DNA of 64,000 nucleotides, from contig NZ_JAGHRO010000003.1 of assembly GCF_017743735.1 (NCBI RefSeq), positions 186,001 through 250,000 on the forward strand, read 5' to 3'. Below the pieces are notes generated by a model. It was not told the origin of the DNA. It was given only the letters and a program-made list of their open reading frames with translations, and did not search any database. Made by a program: the position numbers and the translations under genes. The stretch is from Shimia sp. R9_2 (lineage in GTDB: Bacteria; Pseudomonadota; Alphaproteobacteria; Rhodobacterales; Rhodobacteraceae). Positions 45,214 to 54,385 of this stretch are shown here, piece by piece; position 1 is the stretch's first letter, and each line of letters begins with the position of its first letter.

Positions 45214-47288
45214 GATGCGCTCCCGATGGTGATGATCAGATTGCCGTCTTCATCCGGTGTGGATTGATCGCCGGGCGGGATGAGGACGGTGGTGTCGAGC
45301 TGTTCAATCACCGCCGGGCCGGTGAGGGTGAAGGAGGTGGGAAGGGCATCCCGTTCATAGACGGGCGTTGTGTGCCACCTGTCGTCAAAGAACACATCGC
45401 GGGTGCCGGTTTGGGCCGCCTGCAGCGTGGGCTGGCGCTTGGCGGGGTCAAAGAGCAGGCTGAGATCCAGCGGTTCGCGGCGTCCGATCACAGAGCAATT
45501 GACGTTCACCACGGCGGCGTGAATGTCTTTCAAGGTGACATGAAAACGGTCGTAATAGGCTTTTTCAAAGAGCGCCTGCAGGGCGTCCTGCGCGATATAG
45601 GGGCTGGACAGGGGCACGCGGAGCAGGTGGGTTTGGCCGACAAACTGCATATCCAGAGAATAGAGCGTATCAATGTCAGTGGCAGGCAGGTTTTCTCCTG
45701 AAATCAAGCGCTTGCCGCGTGATGTTTGCGCGGTGAGGATCTCGGAGATTTCGTTGGGCTGCAGATCTTTGAGGGGCGTGTTGATGGTTTGCACAAAATC
45801 ATGACGCAGATCAGCGACCACGCAGCCGAGCGCGTTGGTCAACCCGGGGCGCGCAGGCACAAGCACGCGGGGGATATTGAGTTCGCGCGCAAGCGCGCAG
45901 GCGTGCAGCGGCCCGGCGCCGCCAAAGGCAAAGAGCGCAAAGTCGCGGGGATCGGTGCCCAGCGACAGCGAGACCATGCGGATGGCCCCGGCCATTTTGG
46001 TGTTGGCAACCTGGATCACGGCAGCGGCGGCCTGAGTGACGGTGCAGCCCAGCGCGGAGGCGATCTCGGTTTCAAAAATTCCTTCGACCGTCGCGCGTTG
46101 GGCCTCTCCAGTGATGGTGCTGAGGCCTGACGGGTTCAGCCGACCAAGCAGCATGTTGGCGTCGGAGATGGTCGGATCGGTGCCGCCCAGCCCGTAACAG
46201 ATCGGCCCCGGTGTTGCGCCAGCGCTTTGTGGGCCGATGTCAAGCAAGCCGCCGCTGTTGATCTTGGCAATGGAGCCGCCGCCCGCGCCGACGGTGCGCA
46301 CATCGACCATAGGCACATGGATGGGCATGCCGTATTCCACGTCGATCTCATTTGAGACCGAAGGCGTGGTGTCGCGGATCAGGGCAACGTCGGTGGAGGT
46401 GCCGCCCATGTCATAGGTGATGACATTGGCGATGCCCGCCCGGCGCGCGGTGTAGGCGGCGGCCTTGACGCCGGACGCGGGGCCGGACATCACGGTTTTG
46501 GCTGCCTCCTTGGCCACATGGGCCGCGCTGACCATGCCGCCGTTGCCATTCATCACCAGCAGCTCACCAGGATAGCCCTTCTGGGCAAGGGTGGCAGCGA
46601 GCCTTTGCACATAACGATCGAGCAAAGGCTGCACGGAGGCATTCACGGCGGCGGTGACACCGCGCTCATATTCGCGGTTCTCCGAAAGCAGCTGATGGCC
46701 TGCGGTGATGTAGCGGTTGGGCCAGAGCGATTGGATTTCGGCGATGGCCTCAAGTTCATGCGCGGGGTTGGCGTAGGCGTGCAGGAAATGCACCACAATG
46801 GCTTCACATCCCGCATCCAGAAGCGTTTTGGCCGCTTCGCGAACGGCGGCTTTGTCCAGCGGGGTCAGAACATGGCCGCTGCTGTCCATGCGTTCCGGCA
46901 CTTCAAGGCGCAGATCCCGTGGTATCAGGGGAGAGAAGGTGCCGTGCATCCCATAGGCTTGCGGGCGGGTGCGACGGCCCAGCTCCAGAATGTCGCGGAA
47001 ACCCATGGTGGTTATCAGCCCGGTGCGGGCCAGTTGGCGCTCCAGAACGGCATTGGTCGTTGTGGTGGTGCCATGCACGATCAGGGAAAGATCGGCGGGG
47101 TTGCATCCGCCCGCGGCCAGGCTGTTGAGCACGCCCTCCGCCTGATTGGCGCGGGTGCTGGGCACTTTGGCGAGCTGTAGGCGCCCGTGCGCATCCAGCG
47201 CAACCAGATCGGTGAAGGTGCCGCCCACATCAATGCCAGCCACCGCCGCTTTGGGCGTCTGGATCGGCTCCGGAGCAGATTTGGGCAT
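45210..47288 (-). CDS. Hydantoinase A/oxoprolinase family subunit (ATP-binding)
   Basis: This 692-residue HyuA-type subunit phosphorylates the cyclic amide before hydrolysis. The actin-like ATPase start AGIDVGGTFTDLVALD is at residues 17-32. It is followed by VHGTTTTTNAVLER near 70, the NGNGGMVSA loop near 247, TYDMGGTSTDVAL near 290 and LFAFGGAGPLHA near 455. GGAGG lies 7 bases before the ATG. The promoter and a 16-base inverted repeat upstream match those of the molybdenum hydroxylase operon at 54981, so the pair probably belongs to the same regulon. Confidence 0.92.
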   Translation of the reverse strand: MPKSAPEPIQTPKAAVAGIDVGGTFTDLVALDAHGRLQLAKVPSTRANQAEGVLNSLAAGGCNPADLSLIVHGTTTTTNAVLERQLARTGLITTMGFRDILELGRRTRPQAYGMHGTFSPLIPRDLRLEVPERMDSSGHVLTPLDKAAVREAAKTLLDAGCEAIVVHFLHAYANPAHELEAIAEIQSLWPNRYITAGHQLLSENREYERGVTAAVNASVQPLLDRYVQRLAATLAQKGYPGELLVMNGNGGMVSAAHVAKEAAKTVMSGPASGVKAAAYTARRAGIANVITYDMGGTSTDVALIRDTTPSVSNEIDVEYGMPIHVPMVDVRTVGAGGGSIAKINSGGLLDIGPQSAGATPGPICYGLGGTDPTISDANMLLGRLNPSGLSTITGEAQRATVEGIFETEIASALGCTVTQAAAAVIQVANTKMAGAIRMVSLSLGTDPRDFALFAFGGAGPLHACALARELNIPRVLVPARPGLTNALGCVVADLRHDFVQTINTPLKDLQPNEISEILTAQTSRGKRLISGENLPATDIDTLYSLDMQFVGQTHLLRVPLSSPYIAQDALQALFEKAYYDRFHVTLKDIHAAVVNVNCSVIGRREPLDLSLLFDPAKRQPTLQAAQTGTRDVFFDDRWHTTPVYERDALPTSFTLTGPAVIEQLDTTVLIPPGDQSTPDEDGNLIITIGSAS

Positions 47289-47310
47289 AACGTGTCCTCC
47301 ACGGCAAATT

Positions 47311-47326
47311 CATTTGCATACAAATG
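47311..47326. promoter_or_regulatory. Inverted-repeat operator upstream of the hydantoinase genes
   Basis: CATTTGCATACAAATG is an inverted repeat with 6-base arms (CATTTG/CAAATG). In the direction of hyuA transcription it contains TTTGTATGCAA, nearly the same as TTTGTATACCAA at 54928-54939. It overlaps the predicted -10 and start region, an arrangement expected for a repressor site. Confidence 0.55.
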
Positions 47327-47353
47327 ATGGAGGGCGCGGCTGGCCGCTGTCAA
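47324..47353 (-). promoter_or_regulatory. Predicted sigma70-type promoter of the hydantoinase genes
   Basis: On the minus strand TTGACA (47348-47353) is followed after 18 bases by CATCAT (47324-47329). The -35 is a perfect match; the -10 matches 4 of 6. The -35 overlaps the last codons of the upstream minus-strand gene. Confidence 0.4.
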
Positions 47354-48135
47354 TCGGCCAGAATACGAATCGCGGCGCTGATGGGTTGGTCTCCGGCCAC
47401 ATAAGCCCGGTGATCGTTGGTGGAGAGCGTCACGCGGATATCGTGCTCTCCGGGAGGCAGCGCGCCGATGGTGGTGCTTGGCTCATACAGCCGACCAAGT
47501 TTCATGCCATTGAGGTAGATGTGACCGTGTCCGGTGCCGGGCACATGAGGCCCATCGACCAGATGTGGCGTGAACTCGAAGTCTTGCGACAGCACCTGCA
47601 CCACCCATTGATCACCCTTCTGGGTGGCTGAAAGGGTGATTTCAGGGGCGGGTTCACCTTCGCCGACGCGGCAGATGTCACCGATGCCAAAGAGGCCAAA
47701 ATCGGGCGCTTCGCCGGTGGCGCGCGGGGCGACGATGCGGGCGCGGGTGTTGAGCGTGCCTGCGTTCTCAAAGGTGAGGGAAACGGGTAGGGTGCGCCCG
47801 TCGCTCAAAGCACCTGACACGCCTTTGAGGTGGACAAACATCCCATCAGCCGCCAGTGAAACCGCTGAGTCAGCAGGGATCGCGCGCCGGGTGTCCAGAC
47901 CGCTGAATATGGCTTCCTCAGCGTCGGGTGCCGACACAGAAAGCAGACGGTCGGGCTGGCCATTGTTGGCAATTTTGAGGAAGACGGCGACCGCTTTTTC
48001 TTCGTCAACAAGCGGGGCGGCGGTGGCATTGGTGAGCAGCAGGTCGTTTGAGCCTGCAGGGCGCATCAGCGTCCAAGCGGCGCCAGAGACACAGAGAGCG
48101 ATAAGGAGAAGCCCCAGTGGTTTTCGCGCTTTCAT
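47350..48135 (-). CDS. PCu(A)C-like periplasmic protein with degenerate metal site and extra C-terminal domain
   Basis: An N-terminal membrane/signal segment (residues 6-24) precedes a PCu(A)C-like beta domain (about 30-130): LTNATAAPLVDEEKAVAVFLKI, then ADGMFVHLKGV. In true copper chaperones this last region reads like GGYHIMLxGL and an earlier Met/His pair completes the site. Here the order of Met and His is altered and the first pair is missing, so Cu binding is doubtful. The C-terminal part has HGHIYLNG and LPPGEHDIRVTL, a beta-sandwich-like module. The length is 261 residues. It is divergent from a polytopic membrane protein with only 28 bases between starts. Confidence 0.65.
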   Translation of the reverse strand: MKARKPLGLLLIALCVSGAAWTLMRPAGSNDLLLTNATAAPLVDEEKAVAVFLKIANNGQPDRLLSVSAPDAEEAIFSGLDTRRAIPADSAVSLAADGMFVHLKGVSGALSDGRTLPVSLTFENAGTLNTRARIVAPRATGEAPDFGLFGIGDICRVGEGEPAPEITLSATQKGDQWVVQVLSQDFEFTPHLVDGPHVPGTGHGHIYLNGMKLGRLYEPSTTIGALPPGEHDIRVTLSTNDHRAYVAGDQPISAAIRILAD

Positions 48136-48163
48136 CCCAAAGGCCCCTCAGTATTATCCGCCC

Positions 48164-49603
48164 ATGCTCCAGAAAAATCTGCCCTCCATTCTAAGCTTCA
48201 AAGGGATCTCTGCAAAGGCTTCCCTTGCGTTTGTGATCAGCCTGCTGTGCGCGGGTGGCGCGGCTGCCCACACTGCGGAAGGTGGATTTGTGCTGTTGCT
48301 GCCGACCGACATCTATATCGCTTCGGGCGTGTTGGCTGTTGCGCTGACGGTGGCGATGCTGCTGGTTTTACCGGAAAGTTTTGTTTCTTTGTCTCTTAAA
48401 AACATAAGGTTGTGGCTCGATCCAAATCTGCGAGTGTTGCCGGTAAGGCCGCATCATTTCAGCAGTTTATTGTCCGCGCTGTTTCTCTTCTGGCTGATCT
48501 ATATTGGGCTTGAGGGGCCAAGAGATCCGCTGGCAAATCCGTTACCGCTGACGGTCTGGACCTTGTGGTGGATCGCCTTTGTGACGGTGCAGGGGCTCTT
48601 TGGGAACCTCTGGCGTTGGGTGAACCCGTGGAGCGGGCCGGTTTGGTGTTTTCAAGCGTTGTTTGGGCGCTCTTTGAGGCTGCGGTATCCAAGCTGGGTA
48701 GGGCATTGGGTCGGCGTTGGCGCGTTTCTGGCGCTGGTGGGCTTTGTTCTGGCGGATCCGGCGCCCACTGATCCGGCACGGCTGGCGCGGGTGGTGGCGG
48801 CCTATTGGGCGGTGACATTCCTCGGCCTGATCCTCTTTGGCCCACGCTGGGGACATCGTGCGGATGGTGCGAGCATGATGCTGTGGCTCTATGGCAAGGT
48901 TGGCTTGTTCGCCCGGCGCGGTGCGCATGTGCGGCTGGGGCTGAACGGCTGGCAGTTGGTCAGCCTGCGCTCGGTGCCATTTGGTGTGGCGGTGCTGTGC
49001 CTGCTGATATTGGGCAGTGGCATCTTTGACGGGTTAAACGAGACTTTTTGGTGGCTGGATCAGCTAGGCCTCAATCCTCTGGAGTTTCCGGGGCGGTCTG
49101 CGGTGATCTGGCAAACACTTATTGGCCTGGTGCTGACCAATTTGGCCGTTGTGGCGCTGTTCGCCTTGGCGCTTTGGCTTGGCTTGCGCTTGGGGCGCTC
49201 TCAGATGCCGCTGCGCCGCGCGCTTTGCCTCTTTGCGCCAACCGTTTTGCCGATCGCACTGGGTTATCACGTGGCACATTACTTCACGAGCTTTCTGGTG
49301 CAGGCGCAATATGCGCTGGCGGCGGCAACCGATCCTTGGGCGCGTGGTCAGGACCTCTTGGGGCTGGGCACATTTTATGTCTCCACCGGGTTTTTCAACA
49401 CGCAAGACAGCGTGCGTGTCTTGTGGCTCTGTCAGGCCGGAAGTGTGGTGATTGGGCATGTGGTGGCACTGTTGCTGGCCCATGCGGTGGCGCTGCGCCA
49501 CGTTGAGACGCCTGCCGCCCTTACACAAGTGCCGGTCGCTATCTTTATGATTTTCTGCACGTTTTTTGGACTTTCGCTGCTTGCATCACCTCGCGGCTTC
49601 TGA
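48164..49603 (+). CDS. Polytopic membrane protein of unknown function (fenitrothion-hydrolase-like annotation possible)
   Basis: This 479-residue inner-membrane protein has a signal-like start (residues 12-36, then HTAEGGF) and around ten hydrophobic helices. His and Trp-rich segments such as GNLWRWVNPWSGPVW near 145 and GYHVAHYFTSF near 370 could bind metal or haem. It resembles proteins sometimes annotated as fenitrothion hydrolase (FedA), but I would not infer that activity. The very long upstream extension of the reading frame overlaps the divergent gene and is rejected. It precedes the second ABC transporter by 107 bases. Confidence 0.65.
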   Translation: MLQKNLPSILSFKGISAKASLAFVISLLCAGGAAAHTAEGGFVLLLPTDIYIASGVLAVALTVAMLLVLPESFVSLSLKNIRLWLDPNLRVLPVRPHHFSSLLSALFLFWLIYIGLEGPRDPLANPLPLTVWTLWWIAFVTVQGLFGNLWRWVNPWSGPVWCFQALFGRSLRLRYPSWVGHWVGVGAFLALVGFVLADPAPTDPARLARVVAAYWAVTFLGLILFGPRWGHRADGASMMLWLYGKVGLFARRGAHVRLGLNGWQLVSLRSVPFGVAVLCLLILGSGIFDGLNETFWWLDQLGLNPLEFPGRSAVIWQTLIGLVLTNLAVVALFALALWLGLRLGRSQMPLRRALCLFAPTVLPIALGYHVAHYFTSFLVQAQYALAAATDPWARGQDLLGLGTFYVSTGFFNTQDSVRVLWLCQAGSVVIGHVVALLLAHAVALRHVETPAALTQVPVAIFMIFCTFFGLSLLASPRGF

Positions 49604-49710
49604 CACAAACCGCGCCCTCTAGACACAACCGCCAATCGTTTGCACTCTAACAAGCATTCTGATTGCGATATTTACGGTCACAACACCATGTGAACACAGG
49701 GGGACACAAG

Positions 49711-51015
49711 ATGACCAAATCGAAGACGATTACGCCTAATTCACAGCAGACAACCCGGCGCGGCGCGCTCAAAACACTGGCGCTTGGCGGGACCGCGGCG
49801 GCGGCTTTGCCGATGTGGGCGCGCTATGCTGGCGCGCAGAGTGCGGAACCGATCAAGATTGGGTTTCAGGTCCACCGCACCGGCATCGGCGCGGCCTACG
49901 GGCGTTGGTATGACCGCACCACACAAGCGGCGGCGGCGCTGATCAACGAGCAGGGCGGGATCAATGGCCGCCCCGTGGAAATCATCGCGGAAGACGATGG
50001 CACGGACCCGAAGCGTGGTGCCGAAGTGGTTGAAAAATTTGCCAATCAGCACAATTGCGACATTGGCTTTGGCACGTTGTTTTCCCATGTGGTGATCGGC
50101 TCTGCGCCGCGCGCGGGCGAGCTGAAGCTGCCGTATTTTGTGGTCAGCGAAGGCCATCATGTGGCGAGCGGCATGCTCAACCGCTACACCCTGCAACCGG
50201 GCATCACCGACGTGAAAAGCCAGGTGCAGGCGATGGCGCCGTTTGTGGCCAGCAACCTCGGCAAGAAGGTCACGATGATCTTCCCGGATTTTGCCTTTGG
50301 TCATGACCATCGGGATTTCTTCACCGCCGCGATTGAAGCGCAGGGTGGTGAGGTGCTGGAGCATATCGCAATTCCGCCCACGGAGACCTCCTTCACCAAG
50401 TATTTCCCGAAGATCCCGCGCGACACCGAGGTGATCTACCATGTGATGGTTGGCCCGGCTGTGTTGACCTTTGTGAAAGAGCTTGGTGAGTTCTTCGGCC
50501 CACAACGGCCTGAAATATTTGGATTTATCGACAGTCTTGAAGCGGTGGATATTGGCAGCCCGGGGCTTGAGTTCCTCGAAGGCACCTATTTCTGGGAAGG
50601 CAATCCACGCTATGCGCAGGCGGATCAATCCTCCTATGACGCCTTCTTCCGCGAGCGGGTTGGGGTGGATGCCAATGGGGCCTCGGTGAGTGATCCCAAG
50701 GATGTGTCGACCTATGCGCATATGTTTGGCTGCTGGGAGACCTTGCATGTGGTCAAGGCGGGCATGGAAGCGGCAGGCTATCAAAGCACCGCGGATCGCG
50801 CTAAGCTGATTGAAGCTGTTGAAGCGATGACCGACATGCCGCATTCCAATGCGCATCCACAAGGCGCGAAGGTGTTTAACGGCAAAACGCACCAGGTGTT
50901 TGGCCATCAGTACATCACCAAGGTGACCGACGGAAAACTGCTTCTGGTGCATACGACCTCCATTGAGGACACGTATTATCCGGACGAAGTTGATTACACT
51001 ACGCAACCGCTCTGA
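49711..51015 (+). CDS. ABC transporter substrate-binding protein, LivK/urea-type, Tat-exported
   Basis: This is a type I periplasmic binding protein of 434 residues. The leader has a twin-arginine motif TTRRGALKTL (Arg16-Arg17) and a hydrophobic stretch ending near AGAQS, so export is by Tat; the mature protein starts IKIGFQVHRTG. The Peripla_BP_6 fold is clear from INEQGGINGRPVEII. A purine-rich GGGGGA tract precedes the start at 49711; an ATG 48 bases upstream is rejected. It heads the second five-gene importer (49711-54353). Context suggests its ligand is the substrate of the catabolic genes on either side. Confidence 0.88.
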   Translation: MTKSKTITPNSQQTTRRGALKTLALGGTAAAALPMWARYAGAQSAEPIKIGFQVHRTGIGAAYGRWYDRTTQAAAALINEQGGINGRPVEIIAEDDGTDPKRGAEVVEKFANQHNCDIGFGTLFSHVVIGSAPRAGELKLPYFVVSEGHHVASGMLNRYTLQPGITDVKSQVQAMAPFVASNLGKKVTMIFPDFAFGHDHRDFFTAAIEAQGGEVLEHIAIPPTETSFTKYFPKIPRDTEVIYHVMVGPAVLTFVKELGEFFGPQRPEIFGFIDSLEAVDIGSPGLEFLEGTYFWEGNPRYAQADQSSYDAFFRERVGVDANGASVSDPKDVSTYAHMFGCWETLHVVKAGMEAAGYQSTADRAKLIEAVEAMTDMPHSNAHPQGAKVFNGKTHQVFGHQYITKVTDGKLLLVHTTSIEDTYYPDEVDYTTQPL

Positions 51016-51081
51016 TTGAGAAAAGTTGTGGTGCACCAAGGGTTTGGCGCACCCTTCGTAGAGGATGCGGCAGGAGCGGCA

Positions 51082-52008
51082 ATGGATTTTGGACCTTATT
51101 TGATGCTCGCCACGCTGGAAGGCGCGGTGACGGCGGCGGTGTTGGCGCTGACCGCGAGCGGCTTGGCGCTGGTGTTTGGCGTGATGCGTGTGGTGAATGT
51201 GGCGCATGGGGAGTTTTTCATGCTGGGCGCGGTGCTGGCTTGGTGGGTGACAAGCTGGCTGGATGGCTATGCCGCGCTTGGGTTTGCTCTGGCGCTGTTG
51301 ATTGTGCCGGTGATGGTTGGCGTTTTGGCCGCTTTGGCGGATGTCACGGTGTTGAAGCGCCTGTCTTATGATCCGGAGCGCACCATCGTCGCCACCATCG
51401 GTATTCTCTATATTCTGCAGCAAGTTACGCTGATGACTTACGGCCCGGACGCGCGGCCGGTTACACCGCCGTTTAACACGCGGTTGGCTTTGCCCTGGGT
51501 GGAGATGGCCGACACGGGGCTCAGTCTCTATTGGCCCTGGGGGTTGAGCATTACGAGCTACAAGCTTGCGGTGATTGGTGCGGCGGCGGGCGTGCTGGCC
51601 GCGCTTTGGCTGTTGATGACCCGCAGCAAGCTTGGGCTGATGATGCGGGCAACCGAGCAGGATCGCGATATGGCATTGGCCTTTGGCATCCCGGTTGAGC
51701 GCGTTTATGCGCTGGTCTTTGGTCTGGGGGCAGGTCTTGCGGCTTTGGCGGCTGTGTTGATCGTGCCAATCCAGCAGGCGCACTACCTGATGGGGGGCGA
51801 TCCGTTGCTGTTGAGCTTCATTGTGGTGATCATTGGCGGTTTGGGTAGCCTGCCGGGGACCGTGCTGGCTGCGCTGTTGATTGGTCTGTCTGACGGGATC
51901 ATTTCGGTGTTCTTCTCGCCCACGCTGGCCAAGATCATGGCCACGGTTCTGGTGGCTCTGGTGCTGGTGTTCCGTCCGCAGGGTCTTTTCGGAGCCAGCC
52001 GCGCATGA
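51082..52008 (+). CDS. ABC transporter permease, LivH type
   Basis: This 308-residue permease has the LivH signature ALVFGVMRVVNVAHGEFFMLGA near residue 28. The coupling loop is TRSKLGLMMRATEQDRDMALAFGIP near 185, followed by VVIIGGLGSLPG. AGGAG lies 5 bases before the ATG at 51082, which is why the upstream in-frame start at 51016, immediately after the previous stop, is not used. It overlaps the LivM-type gene by 4 bases. Confidence 0.92.
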   Translation: MDFGPYLMLATLEGAVTAAVLALTASGLALVFGVMRVVNVAHGEFFMLGAVLAWWVTSWLDGYAALGFALALLIVPVMVGVLAALADVTVLKRLSYDPERTIVATIGILYILQQVTLMTYGPDARPVTPPFNTRLALPWVEMADTGLSLYWPWGLSITSYKLAVIGAAAGVLAALWLLMTRSKLGLMMRATEQDRDMALAFGIPVERVYALVFGLGAGLAALAAVLIVPIQQAHYLMGGDPLLLSFIVVIIGGLGSLPGTVLAALLIGLSDGIISVFFSPTLAKIMATVLVALVLVFRPQGLFGASRA

Positions 52009-52952
52009 CATCAGAAGTGAGGAAAATCATAGGGTTGCATGGTGGTGTTCTGGCAATCCTGTTGCTTCTGCAATTCGTGCTTCCGGCCTATCACCATGGC
52101 AATCTGGCGCGGATCATGGTGCTAGCGACCTATGCCATCGGCTACAATTTGTTGTTTGGCTACACTGGTTTGCTGAGCCTAGGACATGCGCTTTTCTTTG
52201 CGGCGGGGCTTTATGGCATGGGGCTTGGCATGACCCAGCTTGGGCTGAGCGCCGGGGGCGCTTTGCTGCTTGGTGTTTTGGCGGGTGCCACGGTTGGCGC
52301 GGTCATTGGCGCGCTGGCGCTGCGCACCGAAGGCGTGGCCTTCATGATCGTGACATTGATGTTTGCGCAGGCCGGATACCTGACGGTGCTCTACTTTGGA
52401 GCCTACACGCGCGGGGACGAAGGATTTGTGATCCAGCAGGCAGACCGCATGTTGTGGGGATTTGATCTGTCTGATCCGAGCAACCGGTATTTTGCCGCTT
52501 TTGTGGTGTTTGCCGTGGCCTTTCTGGCGCCGCTGACTGTGCTGAGATCCCGGTTTGGCCGCGTTTTGATCGCGATCCGGGAAAACGAAGAACGCGCGAT
52601 GATGCTGGGATATGACGTGATGCGCTACAAACTGATGGCTGTGGTGCTGTCGGCGACATTGTCTGCACTTTCAGGCGCGGCCTATGGGCTGCTGTTTGGC
52701 TACGTCGGGGCGAGTTTTGCCTCGGTGCAATACTCCATTTTCCCACTGTTGTGGGTGCTCCTTGGCGGTGCAGGAACCGCGCTTGGCCCCTTGGTGGGGA
52801 CGGTATTTATGTTCTACCTCATAGACTTAAGCTCAGGCATTACCACCGCCTACATGCTGATCGCCGGGGTGGTTCTGGTCTGTCTGACACTGTTTGCCCC
52901 GCAGGGGTTGATGGGAGAGATCCGCAACCGGTTTTGGAGGTGGTTGCCATGA
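52005..52952 (+). CDS. ABC transporter permease, LivM type
   Basis: This 315-residue permease has the LivM signature LLFGYTGLLSLGHALFFAAGLYG near residue 48. LRTEGVAFMIVTLMFAQ follows near 107, and the coupling region RFGRVLIAIRENEERAMMLGYD is near 185. It pairs with the preceding LivH-type protein; start and stop overlap both neighbours by 4 bases, so translation is probably coupled. Confidence 0.92.
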   Translation: MTSEVRKIIGLHGGVLAILLLLQFVLPAYHHGNLARIMVLATYAIGYNLLFGYTGLLSLGHALFFAAGLYGMGLGMTQLGLSAGGALLLGVLAGATVGAVIGALALRTEGVAFMIVTLMFAQAGYLTVLYFGAYTRGDEGFVIQQADRMLWGFDLSDPSNRYFAAFVVFAVAFLAPLTVLRSRFGRVLIAIRENEERAMMLGYDVMRYKLMAVVLSATLSALSGAAYGLLFGYVGASFASVQYSIFPLLWVLLGGAGTALGPLVGTVFMFYLIDLSSGITTAYMLIAGVVLVCLTLFAPQGLMGEIRNRFWRWLP

Positions 52953-53671
52953 GTTTGCTTGTTGCGAAGGGGCTTTCCAAACAATTCAATGGCTTGCTGG
53001 CCGTTGACGATGTGAGCCTCGATATTCCGCAAGGTCAGGTGCGCGCGTTGATTGGGCCAAACGGCGCGGGCAAGACCACATTGGTGGGCCTGCTGTCTGG
53101 CCGTTTGCCGAGCAGCGGTGGAAAAATTTCCTTTGATGGGCGGGATGTTACGGGCCTCTCCGCCCATAAGCGGATCGCGATGGGGATGGCCTATACCTTT
53201 CAGATCACTTCGATTTTTCCGAACCTGCCGGTTTGGGAGAATGTCGCATTGGGCGCGCGCCGGGTGTTTCGCTCTGCAACTGAGGCAGATCGCAAAGTGG
53301 AAGCTGCGCTGAGCCGTGTGGGCTTGCTGGATCGGGCGTCAGAGGACGCAGGCGATTTGAGCTATGGTCACCAGCGGTTGCTTGAGATTGCGATGGGATT
53401 GGCGCAGGCGCCAAAGCTGTTGATCTTGGATGAGCCAACGCAGGGTCTGGCGGATGGAGAAGTTGCGGCGTTCAACAATCTGATCGGAGAATTGCGGGCA
53501 ACCACAACCGTGCTTCTGATTGAACATAACATGGATGTGGTGATGCAAGTCGCTGATTTTGTGACGGTTTTGAATGCCGGACAGGTGCTTTTTGAAGGCA
53601 CTCCCGAAGAGGTTCAAGCCAGTGCGGCGGTGCAGGCCGCCTATCTCGGAGGCGAACATGCTGAAGCTTGA
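52949..53671 (+). CDS. ABC transporter ATP-binding protein, LivG type
   Basis: This 240-residue ATPase has Walker A GPNGAGKTT near residue 36, the LivG-type YTFQITSIFPNL near 84, the signature LSYGHQRLLEIA near 137 and Walker B LLILDEPTQGLA near 158. GGAGG lies 8 bases upstream of the start at 52949; the longer frame inside livM is rejected. It overlaps the next ATPase gene by 14 bases. Confidence 0.93.
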   Translation: MSLLVAKGLSKQFNGLLAVDDVSLDIPQGQVRALIGPNGAGKTTLVGLLSGRLPSSGGKISFDGRDVTGLSAHKRIAMGMAYTFQITSIFPNLPVWENVALGARRVFRSATEADRKVEAALSRVGLLDRASEDAGDLSYGHQRLLEIAMGLAQAPKLLILDEPTQGLADGEVAAFNNLIGELRATTTVLLIEHNMDVVMQVADFVTVLNAGQVLFEGTPEEVQASAAVQAAYLGGEHAEA

Positions 53672-54353
53672 GGCGGTGGATGCAGGCTATGGCCGTGCGC
53701 AGGTGCTTCGGCAGGTGTCATTTGAGGCGCAAGCCGGTGAAATCACATGTCTTTTGGGTCGCAATGGCGCAGGCAAAACCACCACAATGAAAGCCATCAT
53801 GGGGCTGCTGCCGTTGATGGGCGGGCAGGTGCGGCTGGAAGCCGAAATGCTCTCTGCGCTGCCCGCGCATCAAGTGCCACGATGTGGCGTTGGCTATGTG
53901 CCGCAGGGGCGGCGGTTGTTTGGGGAGCTGACGGTTGGGCAGAACCTCGAAGTGGGGCGGTTTTCCAAGCCGGATAACGAGGGCGTTCTGGAAGAGGTTT
54001 TGCAACTGTTTCCGCGGCTTAGAGAGCGGTTTTCCCAGCGTGCGAACACTTTGAGCGGCGGTGAGCAGCAGATGCTCGCCATGGCGCGAGCGCTGAGTTT
54101 GCGGCCTAAAGTGGTCTTGCTTGATGAGCCGACAGAAGGGCTGCAGCCGTCGATGATTGCGGCCATTCGCGACGTGACAGAAACCATGAGAGATCAAGGC
54201 GTTGCCGTGGTTTTGGTCGAGCAGAGGGTTGAGGCGATATTGGCGCTGGCTGACCGCGCAGCGTTGCTTGAAAACGGACGGATGCGCGGTGTGGTCTCTG
54301 GCGCAGAGATGCGCGATGACCCAAGCATACTCGCCGGTCATCTGGGCGTTTAA
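53658..54353 (+). CDS. ABC transporter ATP-binding protein, LivF type
   Basis: This 231-residue ATPase has Walker A GRNGAGKTT near residue 34, GYVPQGRRLFGELTVGQNL near 79, the signature LSGGEQQMLAMARAL near 134 and Walker B VVLLDEPTEGLQP near 154. GGAGG lies 5 bases before the ATG at 53658. It is the last gene of the importer; the MarR-type gene converges on it 32 bases further on. Confidence 0.93.
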   Translation: MLKLEAVDAGYGRAQVLRQVSFEAQAGEITCLLGRNGAGKTTTMKAIMGLLPLMGGQVRLEAEMLSALPAHQVPRCGVGYVPQGRRLFGELTVGQNLEVGRFSKPDNEGVLEEVLQLFPRLRERFSQRANTLSGGEQQMLAMARALSLRPKVVLLDEPTEGLQPSMIAAIRDVTETMRDQGVAVVLVEQRVEAILALADRAALLENGRMRGVVSGAEMRDDPSILAGHLGV

Positions 54354-54385
54354 CGATGCGGGGCGACGGAGCATTTGCCAAACAC

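Noticed and set aside
49741-52011. 756-codon open frame on the minus strand across the second importer
   Set aside because: Antisense to a confident binding protein and permease; composition is His/Gln/Arg-rich as expected of a high-GC shadow frame.
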